Source of the DNA: Cupriavidus taiwanensis
GTDB taxonomy: Bacteria > Pseudomonadota > Gammaproteobacteria > Burkholderiales > Burkholderiaceae
Length of the DNA: 64,000 nt
Assembly: GCF_900249755.1 (NCBI RefSeq)
Contig: NZ_LT976853.1
Span: 2,889,395 to 2,953,394, forward strand
Reading direction: 5' to 3'
Numbering within the stretch: the stretch's first letter is position 1; every line of letters begins with the position of its first letter. Positions 34,992 through 43,217 of this stretch are shown here, in pieces. The position numbers and the translations under genes are program-made. Under the pieces are notes generated by a model. It was not told the DNA's origin and searched no databases. It saw nothing but the letters and a program-made list of their open reading frames with translations.

Positions 34992-35783
34992 TCAGGCAGC
35001 CCTGACAGCCATCGTGTCTGCCGCCCTTTTGCCCACTTCAGTAGCCCGCGCCGCCAGCGCCGCCCCGATCATCAGCAGGCTAGGCTGCACCGGATCGATC
35101 CACGCCGCCGCCTCGCCCGCCGCCATCTGTCCAAGCGTGAATTCGCGGCTGCGCTGCTGCGGCGTGGTGGCGGCTTCGACCACCCATGCCGGCGTCGAGG
35201 CGGGCTTGCCGTGCGCGATCAGCTGCGCGGCGATCGACGCGGCCTGGTCGCGGCCCATGTAGTAGACCAAGGTATCGGCCCTGACCGCGGCTTCGATATC
35301 GGCCGAGCCCTCGCCATCCGCGGCCTTGGCCTGCGTGGCAAAGGCCACGCTGCGCGACACGCCGCGCCTGGTCAGCGGCTTGCCGATGGCCGAAGCCGCC
35401 GCCAGCGCGGCGGTGATGCCGGGCACCACTTCGTACTCAATGCCGGCTGCTTCCAGCGCCTGCAGTTCCTCGTCGGCGCGGCCGAACAGCATCGGGTCGC
35501 CGCCCTTCAGGCGCACCACGCGCTGGTACTTGCTGGCCAGGTCGACGATCTGGCGGTTGATGAACAGCTGCGCGGTCGAGCGCTGGCCGCAGCGCTTGCC
35601 GACTTCGACCAGCTGCGCCTGCGGACACCAGGCCAGCATCTCCGGCGACACCAGCGCGTCGTGCAGCACCACCTGGGCTTCGCCCAGAAGCCGTGCACCA
35701 CGCACCGTAATGAGGTCTGCCGCACCGGGGCCTGCCCCGATCAGGAACACCTTGCCGTAAGTCTTCTGCGCCTGCTTGTCCAT
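34992..35783 (-). CDS. cobA: Uroporphyrinogen-III C-methyltransferase
   Basis: A 263-residue SAM-dependent methyltransferase that makes precorrin-2. The two family signatures are VFLIGAGPGAADLITVRGARLL (about 12-33) and VVRLKGGDPMLFGRADEEL (about 88-106), followed by VVPGITAALAAASAIG. It is a stand-alone SUMT without the CysG dehydrogenase/chelatase domain. Located 27 nt after cysN at the end of the cysteine operon, it most likely feeds siroheme synthesis for CysI; precorrin-2 could also enter corrin synthesis. Confidence 0.93.
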   Translation of the reverse strand: MDKQAQKTYGKVFLIGAGPGAADLITVRGARLLGEAQVVLHDALVSPEMLAWCPQAQLVEVGKRCGQRSTAQLFINRQIVDLASKYQRVVRLKGGDPMLFGRADEELQALEAAGIEYEVVPGITAALAAASAIGKPLTRRGVSRSVAFATQAKAADGEGSADIEAAVRADTLVYYMGRDQAASIAAQLIAHGKPASTPAWVVEAATTPQQRSREFTLGQMAAGEAAAWIDPVQPSLLMIGAALAARATEVGKRAADTMAVRAA

Positions 35784-35810
35784 CTGCCGCCCCTTTCCTG
35801 TCGTTACCGG

Positions 35811-37115
35811 TCAGGAGAACGCACGGATCATGCCCGCCGCCACCGTGTGGTTGGTGGCTTCGTCGATCAGCACGAAGGCGCCGGTCGCCGGGTTGTCGCC
35901 GTAGGCATCGCAGACGATCGGCTTCTGCAGCGAGATCTGCACCGAGCCGATATCGTTGAGGCGGATGTCATGGCGGCCGGTCTCGTGCGACAGCGTGTGC
36001 ACGTCCAGCACCCGGTCCACCGCGGACACGCGCGCGAACACGCTGGCCGTGGTGTGCTTGAGCACGTACTTGCGTGCCGGGTTCAGCGACTCGTCGTCGA
36101 ACCAGCACAGGTCGGCCTGCAGCTTCTTGGCCGATGCGGTGGTGGCGTCGGCGGCAACGAACATATCACCGCGTGATACATCGACATCCTCGGCCAGGCG
36201 CACCGTGACGGTGTCGCCGACATTGGCCGATGCGGCCGCGCCGTTGGGCGTCAGCACCTCGGCCACCACGGCTTCGCGGTTGGCCGGCAGCACGCGCAGC
36301 TTCTGGCCGACGCGCACGGTGCCGGCCTCGACGCGGCCGGCGTAGCCGCGGAAGTCGTCCGACTGCGCGCCGTCCTGGCGAATCACCAGCTGCACCGGGA
36401 AGCGCAGCGCGGCGTCGTCCTCGGGCGCAGCCTCTTCCACCGGCAGTTCTTCCAGCAGCGGCAGCAGCGGCTCGCCCTGGTACCACGGCATGGCATCGCT
36501 TTCATGCACGATGTTGTCGCCGCGCAGCGCGGACACCGGCACGTAGCGCACGTCCTTCAGGCCCAGCTGCCCGGCCAGTTCGGTGTAGGCGGCGCGGATC
36601 TCGTTGAAGCGCTGCTCGCTGTAGTCGACCAGGTCCATCTTGTTGACCGCGACGATCACGTGCCGGATCTCGAGCAGCTTCAGGATCGCCGAATGGCGCT
36701 TGGTCTGCGCCAGCAGCTCGGCGCGGCCGTCCCTGACGGTGACGCGCGTGGCATCGACCAGCACGATGGCTGCGTCGGCGGTCGAGGCGCCGGTGACCAT
36801 GTTGCGGGTGTACTGCTCGTGGCCCGGCGTATCCGCGATGATGAACTTGCGGCGCGCGGTCGAGAAGTAGCGGTAGGCCACATCGATGGTGATGCCCTGC
36901 TCGCGCTCGGCTTCCAGGCCGTCGGTCAGCAGCGAGAAGTCGATCTGCTCGCCGGCGGTGCGCTTGTTCTTGGCGTTGGCCAGCGCGGTCAGCTGGTCGG
37001 ACAGCACGGCCTTGCTGTCGTACAGCAGGCGGCCGATCAGCGTGCTCTTGCCGTCGTCGACGGAGCCGGCGGTGATGAAGCGCAGCAGGCCTTGGTGGGT
37101 TGCTTGGTGAGTCAT
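35811..37115 (-). CDS. cysN: Sulfate adenylyltransferase subunit 1 (GTPase)
   Basis: A 434-residue EF-Tu-like GTPase that drives APS formation by CysD. The G1 motif GSVDDGKST is at 17-25, G3 DTPGHEQYTRN near 95, and G4 NKMDLVD near 150; two beta-barrel domains follow. No C-terminal APS kinase domain is present: the protein ends after the third domain, which agrees with reduction of APS directly by CysH. Confidence 0.95.
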   Translation of the reverse strand: MTHQATHQGLLRFITAGSVDDGKSTLIGRLLYDSKAVLSDQLTALANAKNKRTAGEQIDFSLLTDGLEAEREQGITIDVAYRYFSTARRKFIIADTPGHEQYTRNMVTGASTADAAIVLVDATRVTVRDGRAELLAQTKRHSAILKLLEIRHVIVAVNKMDLVDYSEQRFNEIRAAYTELAGQLGLKDVRYVPVSALRGDNIVHESDAMPWYQGEPLLPLLEELPVEEAAPEDDAALRFPVQLVIRQDGAQSDDFRGYAGRVEAGTVRVGQKLRVLPANREAVVAEVLTPNGAAASANVGDTVTVRLAEDVDVSRGDMFVAADATTASAKKLQADLCWFDDESLNPARKYVLKHTTASVFARVSAVDRVLDVHTLSHETGRHDIRLNDIGSVQISLQKPIVCDAYGDNPATGAFVLIDEATNHTVAAGMIRAFS

Positions 37116-37140
37116 GTCTGGATCCTTTGCTGCGTGCGGC

Positions 37141-38106
37141 TTAGAAGTAGCCTTCCTTCTTGCGGCGTTCCATCGAGGCTTCGCTGGTCTGGTCGTCCAT
37201 GCGGGTCGCGCCGCGCTCGGTGATCTCGGTCACCGCGGTCTCGGCGATGATCGCTTCCGGCGAATCGGCAACGCTGGCCACCGGGCAGGTGCAGCTGATG
37301 TCGCCGACGGTGCGGAAGCGCACCGACAGCACTTCGCTGACGTCGCCGTCCTGCTTGGGCGTGATCGGCGTGACCGGCACCAGCAGGCCGTTCTTGCGCA
37401 CCACTTCGCGCTGGTGCGCGTAGTAGATCGGGGGCAGCGCCAGCTTTTCGCGGGCGATGTACTGCCACACGTCCAGCTCGGTCCAGTTCGAGATCGGGAA
37501 CACGCGCATCTGCTCGCCCGGCGCCATGCGGGCGTTGTACAGGCTCCACAGTTCCGGGCGCTGGGCCTTGGGATCCCACTGGCCGAACTCGTCGCGGAAC
37601 GAGAAGATGCGCTCCTTGGCGCGGGCCTTCTCTTCGTCGCGGCGGGCGCCGCCCATCAGCGCGTCGAACTGGTGCTCGCCGATGGTTTCGAGCAGCGTCA
37701 CGGCCTGCGCCGCGTTGCGCGAATCGGTGTCCTTGCGCAGGCGCACGGTGCCGCGCTTGATCGAATCTTCGACATGGCCCACCACCAGCCGCGCACCCAG
37801 TTCAGCCACGCGCTGGTCGCGGAAGGCAATCACTTCCGGATAGTTGTGGCCGGTGTCGATATGCACCAGCGGGAACGGCAGCTCGATCTTGCGCTCGCCC
37901 AGGCGGAACGCCTTCAGCGCCAGGTGCAGCATCACGATCGAATCCTTGCCGCCGGAGAACAGCAGCGCCGGGTTGCGGCACTCGGCCACCACCTCGCGGA
38001 TGATGTAGATCGATTCCGCTTCGAGGCGGTCGAGATGGTCGTTCTGTACCTGCAACAGGTGAGCCACGCCCGAGGTGGCTTCTGCGATGTCGTTCATGAT
38101 GCCCAT
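37141..38106 (-). CDS. cysD: Sulfate adenylyltransferase subunit 2
   Basis: A 321-residue PP-loop ATP sulfurylase subunit that adenylates sulfate. The PP-loop LLFSGGKDSIVMLHLALKAF starts at about residue 49; FPLVHIDTGHNYPEVI follows. The ATG at 38106 is used; another in-frame ATG three codons on is possible. It lies between cysH and cysN, 12 and 25 nt away. Confidence 0.95.
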   Translation of the reverse strand: MGIMNDIAEATSGVAHLLQVQNDHLDRLEAESIYIIREVVAECRNPALLFSGGKDSIVMLHLALKAFRLGERKIELPFPLVHIDTGHNYPEVIAFRDQRVAELGARLVVGHVEDSIKRGTVRLRKDTDSRNAAQAVTLLETIGEHQFDALMGGARRDEEKARAKERIFSFRDEFGQWDPKAQRPELWSLYNARMAPGEQMRVFPISNWTELDVWQYIAREKLALPPIYYAHQREVVRKNGLLVPVTPITPKQDGDVSEVLSVRFRTVGDISCTCPVASVADSPEAIIAETAVTEITERGATRMDDQTSEASMERRKKEGYF

Positions 38107-38118
38107 TTTGTTCCGGCC

Positions 38119-38931
38119 TCAATGCTTGATGTTCTGTTCGTGGAGCCCGCACTCTTTCGAGTCCTTCGACTCCCACCACCAACGTCCCGCGCGCACGTCC
38201 TCGCCCGCGCGCACCGCGCGCGTACACGGCTCGCAGCCGATGCTGGGATAGCCCTTGGCGTGCAGGTCGTTGACCGGCACGTTGTGGCGCTTCAGGTAGG
38301 CCCACACCTCGGCCTCGCTCCAGTCCGCCAGCGGGTTGAACTTGGGGATGCCGCGGGCTTCGTCGAGTTCCTCGAACGGCAGCTCGGCGCGCGTCACGGC
38401 CTGCTCGCGGCGCTGGCCGGTGAGCCAGGCGTCGGCGTGCGACAGCGCGCGGTTGAGCGGCTCGACCTTGCGGATGCCGCAGCACGACTTGCGCGCGTCG
38501 ATGCTGTCGTAGAAGCCGTTCAGCCCGTGCTTCTTCAGGTAGTTCTCGACCGCCTCGGCGTCCGGCGTGAACTGTTCGATGGTGTAGCCGTAGTGCGCCT
38601 GCACCTTGTCCAGCACCGCCAGGGTCTCGGCGTGCAGGCGCCCGGTCTGCAGCGTGAACACGCGGATGCCGGCGCGCACGGCTTCGCTGCCGCGCAGGAT
38701 GGCGTCGGTCAGCACCATGTCCTCGGCCGCCAGGCTCGAGGCAAAGCGCGCGCGGAAGAAGCGCGCGGCGATGCCGGCCAGGCGCTCGCCCAGCTCGCGC
38801 TCCTTCTGCGCCAGCGCTTCGATGCTGCCGGTGTACTCGGGCGCGGCCCACAGCGCGGGCGGCCGCAGCCCCGACACCGCGCCGGCGTCGGTCTCCGCCA
38901 CCACCGCGATCTCGCTCAGCACCGTGCTCAT
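38119..38931 (-). CDS. cysH: Assimilatory adenylylsulfate (APS) reductase
   Basis: A 270-residue thioredoxin-dependent reductase. Both halves of the cysteine motif that ligates a 4Fe-4S cluster are present: RKSCCGIRKVEPL (about 148-160) and GCEPCTRAVRAGEDVRAGRW (about 230-249). These mark it as an APS reductase rather than a cluster-free PAPS reductase. The C-terminal catalytic cysteine lies in ECGLHEQN. About 30 residues precede the conserved domain. The ATG at 38931 overlaps the DUF934 stop. Confidence 0.94.
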   Translation of the reverse strand: MSTVLSEIAVVAETDAGAVSGLRPPALWAAPEYTGSIEALAQKERELGERLAGIAARFFRARFASSLAAEDMVLTDAILRGSEAVRAGIRVFTLQTGRLHAETLAVLDKVQAHYGYTIEQFTPDAEAVENYLKKHGLNGFYDSIDARKSCCGIRKVEPLNRALSHADAWLTGQRREQAVTRAELPFEELDEARGIPKFNPLADWSEAEVWAYLKRHNVPVNDLHAKGYPSIGCEPCTRAVRAGEDVRAGRWWWESKDSKECGLHEQNIKH

Positions 38932-39521
38932 GCCGTTTCCTTCGGCTGCGCACCGACCTCGGCGCGCGCGCGGCGGAACAGCGGCAGCGGCTCGTCGACC
39001 GAGGCCTGGTAGGTCACGGTGAACTCGGTAAAGCCCTTGATCGCGTCGTCGATGTTCTTGTCGGCGCGCACCGCGAAGGCGTCGAAGCCGCAGCGCTTCA
39101 TGAAGTTGAGCTGGTCGCGCAGCACGTCGCCGATGGCGCGCAGCTGGCCTTGCCACTTGTAGCGGGTGCGCAGCAGGTAGGCCGTGGAGAAGCCGCGGCC
39201 GTCGCGGAACACCGGGAAGTCCACCGCCACCAGCGCAACGCGCTCGAAGTACGCGGCGGCATCGCCCGGCTCGTCTTCCGGCGCCAGCCACACGCCGGTG
39301 CGGGCGGCGTCGCGGCCGGCCAGCAGCGCTTCATTGGCCTTCCACACCGACAGCGGGAACAGCACCGCGTCCGTACCCTGCACCGCAGCCGCGATCCGTT
39401 CGTCGGTCAGCGGCTGCTCTTCGGTGCCGCGCAGCACGGTCCAGTTGTCTTCGACGATCACCGGGGTGACGTTCGCGCTGCCGGTTGCATCGTGGCGTTG
39501 CAGTTGAATGATCTTTGCCAT
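38928..39521 (-). CDS. DUF934 protein of the cysteine operon
   Basis: A 197-residue soluble protein of family DUF934. VFPLSVW-like and VALVAVDFPVFRDGRGFSTAYLLRTRY (about 92-118) are the conserved stretches, followed by LRAIGDVLRDQLNFMKRCGFDAFAV. The family is almost always found between sulfite reductase and CysH in proteobacteria and is proposed to assist sulfite or APS reduction; no activity is established. It is coupled to cysH by a 4-nt overlap and lies 18 nt after cysI. Confidence 0.9.
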   Translation of the reverse strand: MAKIIQLQRHDATGSANVTPVIVEDNWTVLRGTEEQPLTDERIAAAVQGTDAVLFPLSVWKANEALLAGRDAARTGVWLAPEDEPGDAAAYFERVALVAVDFPVFRDGRGFSTAYLLRTRYKWQGQLRAIGDVLRDQLNFMKRCGFDAFAVRADKNIDDAIKGFTEFTVTYQASVDEPLPLFRRARAEVGAQPKETA

Positions 39522-39539
39522 GTTCAGTCTCTCCGGTCC

Positions 39540-41222
39540 TCAGGCTTCGGCGCGCTCGCGCGGCTGCTTGTCCGCGTACACGCGCTCCTTGAACGGGGCG
39601 ATGCCGATGCGGGACAGGGTTTCGATAAAGCGCTCGTCCTCGATGCGGTTGGCGACGAAGGTGTCGATGATGCGGCTCACCACCTCGGGCATTTCCTCGG
39701 CGCTGAACGACGGGCCGATCACCTTGCCCAGCGCGGTCTGGTTGCCCTGCGCGCCGCCCAGCGTGACCTGGTACCACTCCGAACCATCCTTGTCGACGCC
39801 CAGCACGCCGATATTGCCGACGTGGTGGTGGCCGCAGGCGTTGATGCAGCCCGAGATGTTCAGCGAGATCTCGCCCAGGTCGTAGACGTAGTCGAGGTCG
39901 TCGAAGCGCTCCTGGATCGCCTGCGCGATCGGGATCGACTTGGCATTGGCCAGCGAGCAGAAGTCGCCGCCGGGGCAGGCGATGATGTCGGTCAGCAGGC
40001 CGATGTTCGGCGTCGCCAGGCCGGCCTTCTTCGCCAGCTGCCACAGCGCGTACAGGTCCTGCTTCTTCACGTCCGGCAGCACCAGGTTTTGTTCATGCGC
40101 CACGCGCAGCTCGCCGAAGCCGAACTGGTCGGCAAAGCCGGCCACCGCTTCCATCTGCTCGGCGGTGGCGTCGCCCGGGGGCGAGGCCAGGCCCGGCTTG
40201 GTCGACAGCGTCACCGCGGCGTAGCCCGGCACCTTGTGGCCGTGCACGCTGCGGCTGACCCAGCGCGCGAAGGCCTTGTCTTCGAGCAGGTGCTTTTCGT
40301 ACGAGGCGTCGGTATCGGCCAGCTTTTCATACGCGGGCGGCGTGAAGTACTGCGCGACGCGGTCGAACTCGGCTTGCGTCAGCGTGCCCGGGCCGTCCTT
40401 GCTGTGCTGCCATTCTTCCTCGACTTCCTGGGCGAACTTGTCGGCGCCGATGGCCTTGACCAGGATCTTGATGCGGGCCTTGTACTTGTTGTCGCGGCGG
40501 CCGTAGCGGTTGTACACGCGGATCGCCGACTCGATATAGGTCAGCATGTGCTGCCACGGCAGGTCGTCCTTGATGATCGTGCCCAGGATCGGCGTGCGGC
40601 CCAGGCCGCCGCCGGCCAGGATGCGCAGGCGCGTGTCGCCGTCGGCGTTCTTGTAGGCGTAGACGCCGATGTCGTGCATCTGCACCACGGCGCGGTCATC
40701 CGCCGACGCCGAGATCGCGATCTTGAATTTGCGCGGCAGGAAGGCGAATTCCGGCTGGAACGTGCTCCACTGGCGCAGCAGCTCGGCCAGCACGCGCGGG
40801 TCCACCGACTCGTCCGGCGCGACGCCGGCGAAGTGGTCGGTGGTGATGTTGCGCACGCAGTTGCCCGAGGTCTGGATCGCGTGCATCTCGACGCTGGCCA
40901 GCTCGGCCAGCACGTCGGGCACGCGCTCCAGCTCCATCCAGTTGTACTGGATGTTCTGGCGGGTCGAGAAATGGCCGTAGCCGCGGTCGTATTCGCGCGC
41001 GATATGGGCCAGCTTGCGCAGCTGCGTCGACGACAGCAGGCCGTACGGGATCGCCACGCGCAGCATGTAGGCGTGGCGCTGCATGTACAGGCCGTTCTGC
41101 AGCCGCAGCGGCAGGAATTCTTCCTCGGTCAGCTCGTCCGACAGGCGGCGGCGCACCTGGTCACGGAACTGGGCAACGCGCTCGGCGACGATGCGCTGGT
41201 CATATGTGTCGTACTGATACAT
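39540..41222 (-). CDS. cysI: Siroheme-dependent sulfite reductase
   Basis: A 560-residue nitrite/sulfite reductase-like protein. TSGNCVRNITTDHFAG (about 117-132) is the siroheme-facing Arg region; the coupled 4Fe-4S/siroheme cysteines are in CPGGDFCSLANAKS (about 412-425) and NISGCINACGHHHVG (about 453-467), giving CX5C and CX3C. No flavoprotein subunit gene (cysJ) follows, so electrons probably come from ferredoxin or another donor. Its operon context with cysH and cysD makes sulfite the substrate. Confidence 0.93.
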   Translation of the reverse strand: MYQYDTYDQRIVAERVAQFRDQVRRRLSDELTEEEFLPLRLQNGLYMQRHAYMLRVAIPYGLLSSTQLRKLAHIAREYDRGYGHFSTRQNIQYNWMELERVPDVLAELASVEMHAIQTSGNCVRNITTDHFAGVAPDESVDPRVLAELLRQWSTFQPEFAFLPRKFKIAISASADDRAVVQMHDIGVYAYKNADGDTRLRILAGGGLGRTPILGTIIKDDLPWQHMLTYIESAIRVYNRYGRRDNKYKARIKILVKAIGADKFAQEVEEEWQHSKDGPGTLTQAEFDRVAQYFTPPAYEKLADTDASYEKHLLEDKAFARWVSRSVHGHKVPGYAAVTLSTKPGLASPPGDATAEQMEAVAGFADQFGFGELRVAHEQNLVLPDVKKQDLYALWQLAKKAGLATPNIGLLTDIIACPGGDFCSLANAKSIPIAQAIQERFDDLDYVYDLGEISLNISGCINACGHHHVGNIGVLGVDKDGSEWYQVTLGGAQGNQTALGKVIGPSFSAEEMPEVVSRIIDTFVANRIEDERFIETLSRIGIAPFKERVYADKQPRERAEA

Positions 41223-41250
41223 GGCGGGGTCCGTTCAGTATTCGTTGAAT

Positions 41251-42024
41251 TCAGGAGACGAGCTTGATGGCGACGAGCGTCAGCGTGGTCGCCAGGGCGG
41301 CGCGCACCAGCCGCTCGGGCAGCGCCCGCGACAGTTGCGCGCCCAGCCAGATGCCGGGGATCGAACCCACCAGCAGCGCCAGCAGCAAATTCCAGTCGAC
41401 CGTGCCGAGCCACACATGGCCCAGCCCGGCAAGCGCCGTCAGCGGCACGGCGTAGGCAATGTCGGTGCCGGCCACTTCGGCCGGCTTCATTTGGGGGTAG
41501 AGCAGCAGGATCAGCGTGGCGCCGACCGCGCCGGCGCCGATCGACGAGACCGTGACCAGCACGCCGATCACCGCGCCGACGATGACCGTGGCGACGACCT
41601 GCCTGCGGCCATGCAGCTGGAAGCGCGGGTTGCGTTCCAGCCAGGCCAGCATCTGGCGGCGGAACAGCAGCGACAGCACCGTCAGCAGCACCGACACGCC
41701 GATGGTCACGCGGATCGCATGCAGCCACCGCGCGTCGAGTTCGCCGGCGCTTTTCAGCACCAGGATGGCGGCCACGGCCGCGGGAATGCTGCCGATGCAC
41801 AGGCGCCGCACCACCTGCCACTGCACGTGGCCGTGGGCGCGATGCGCGATGGTGCCGAAACCCTTGGTGATGGCGGCGAAGGCCAGGTCGGTGCCGACCG
41901 CGGTGGCCGGCGAGAAGCCGAACAGCAGCGTCAGCAGCGGCGTCATCAGCGAGCCCCCTCCCACGCCGGTCAGGCCGACGAGGACGCCTACGAACAGACC
42001 AGAAGCGGTATAGGCCAGGGACAT
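41251..42024 (-). CDS. TauE/SafE family exporter in the cysteine cluster
   Basis: A 257-residue inner-membrane protein of the TauE/SafE family with about seven or eight helices. The signature LVGLTGVGGGSLMTPLL is at about 17-33 and VSSIGAGAVGATLILLLYPQ near 155-174. Placed 28 nt before cysI and divergent from the cysB-type gene, it probably exports excess sulfite or handles a sulfur oxyanion. Direction and substrate are inferred from context. The ATG at 42024 directly precedes the first helix. Confidence 0.9.
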   Translation of the reverse strand: MSLAYTASGLFVGVLVGLTGVGGGSLMTPLLTLLFGFSPATAVGTDLAFAAITKGFGTIAHRAHGHVQWQVVRRLCIGSIPAAVAAILVLKSAGELDARWLHAIRVTIGVSVLLTVLSLLFRRQMLAWLERNPRFQLHGRRQVVATVIVGAVIGVLVTVSSIGAGAVGATLILLLYPQMKPAEVAGTDIAYAVPLTALAGLGHVWLGTVDWNLLLALLVGSIPGIWLGAQLSRALPERLVRAALATTLTLVAIKLVS

Positions 42025-42188
42025 GTGGGGCTCGGTGTGGCGTGGCCCGCGGCTCTCGCCGTGCAGCGGGCTGCGGCGAGAAGGCGCACCGAGGGCAGGC
42101 CGTTCATTAACAAAGTTCGAGAATCGTAATAAACTGGCCTCATACCTCAAACTAATAAGAAGTTGTTTGTTTATACGAACCCAGATAT
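42025..42188. promoter_or_regulatory. Divergent cys operon / cysB control region
   Basis: The right half (42105-42188) is clearly AT-rich relative to the window, with runs such as AATAAAC, CTAATAAGAAG and GTTTGTTTATACGAAC. This is the expected location for both divergent promoters and for CysB binding. I could not fix individual -10/-35 boxes or operators with confidence. Confidence 0.45.
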
Positions 42189-43130
42189 ATGAACTTGCAC
42201 CAGTTTCGCTTCGTGCGTGAGGCCGTCCGGCAGAACTACAACCTGACCGAGGCCGCCAAAGCGCTCTACACGTCACAACCCGGCGTGTCCAAGGCCATCA
42301 TCGAGCTGGAAGAAGAGCTGGGCGTCGATATCTTTACCCGCCACGGCAAGCGTATCCGCAGCCTGACCGAGCCCGGCCGCCGCATCCTGAGCTCGGTCGA
42401 GAAGATCCTGCAGGAGGTGGAAAGCCTGAAGCGCGTCGGCATGGACTATGCGGCGCAGGACCAGGGCAACTTCACCATCGCCACCACGCACACGCAGGCG
42501 CGCTATGCGCTGCCGCGCGTGATCAGCGAGTTCACCAAGCGCTACCCCAAGGTGCGGCTGTCGATCCAGCAGGGCAACCCGGCGCAGATCGCCGACATGC
42601 TGCTGCATGACCACGCCGACATCGGCATCGCCACCGAAGGCATCTCCAGCGACAAGAACCTGGTGTCGCTGCCGGGCTACCAGTGGACCCATATGGTGAT
42701 TACGCCGCCCGACCACCCGCTGCTGGACAAGAAGCACCTGGCGCTGGAAGACCTGATGGGGTACCCGCTGGTCACCTACGATGCCAACTTTGCCGGCCGC
42801 ACCAAGATCGACAAGGCCTTCGCGCTGCGCCACCTGGCGCCGGACATCGTGCTCGAGGCCATCGACGCCGACGTGATCAAGACCTACGTCGAGATCGGGC
42901 TGGGCGTGGGCATCGTCGCCGGGGTCGCCTATGATGCCGAGCGCGACCGCAACCTGCGCGGCATTGCCGCCGGGCACCTGTTCGGCAGCAACGTGACCCA
43001 CCTGGCCGTCAAGCAGGGGGCCTACCTGCGCAGCTTTGTCTACACCTTCATCGAACTGTTCTCGCCAACGCTCAACCGCAAGCTGGTCGAGCAGGCCATG
43101 TCCGGCGACCACGAAGCCTACGAACTCTGA
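42189..43130 (+). CDS. cysB: CysB-type LysR regulator
   Basis: A 313-residue LysR-family regulator. The N-terminal helix-turn-helix MNLHQFRFVREAVRQNYNLTEAAKALYTSQPGVSKAI and the phrase ELGVDIFTRHGKRI (about 44-57) are characteristic of CysB and Cbl/SsuR. The effector domain has TTHTQARYALP (about 97-107), the sulfate/acetylserine site of CysB. Being divergent from the assimilation operon supports CysB itself. A paralogue such as SsuR would look similar. Confidence 0.92.
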   Translation: MNLHQFRFVREAVRQNYNLTEAAKALYTSQPGVSKAIIELEEELGVDIFTRHGKRIRSLTEPGRRILSSVEKILQEVESLKRVGMDYAAQDQGNFTIATTHTQARYALPRVISEFTKRYPKVRLSIQQGNPAQIADMLLHDHADIGIATEGISSDKNLVSLPGYQWTHMVITPPDHPLLDKKHLALEDLMGYPLVTYDANFAGRTKIDKAFALRHLAPDIVLEAIDADVIKTYVEIGLGVGIVAGVAYDAERDRNLRGIAAGHLFGSNVTHLAVKQGAYLRSFVYTFIELFSPTLNRKLVEQAMSGDHEAYEL

Positions 43131-43217
43131 GCCGGCCACGCCGCCGCTCTCTATCTATATAAGAAGCCCATCCACGATGCCTGCCCTGCACACCCCATCC
43201 CGCCGCCCGGAGGCCCT

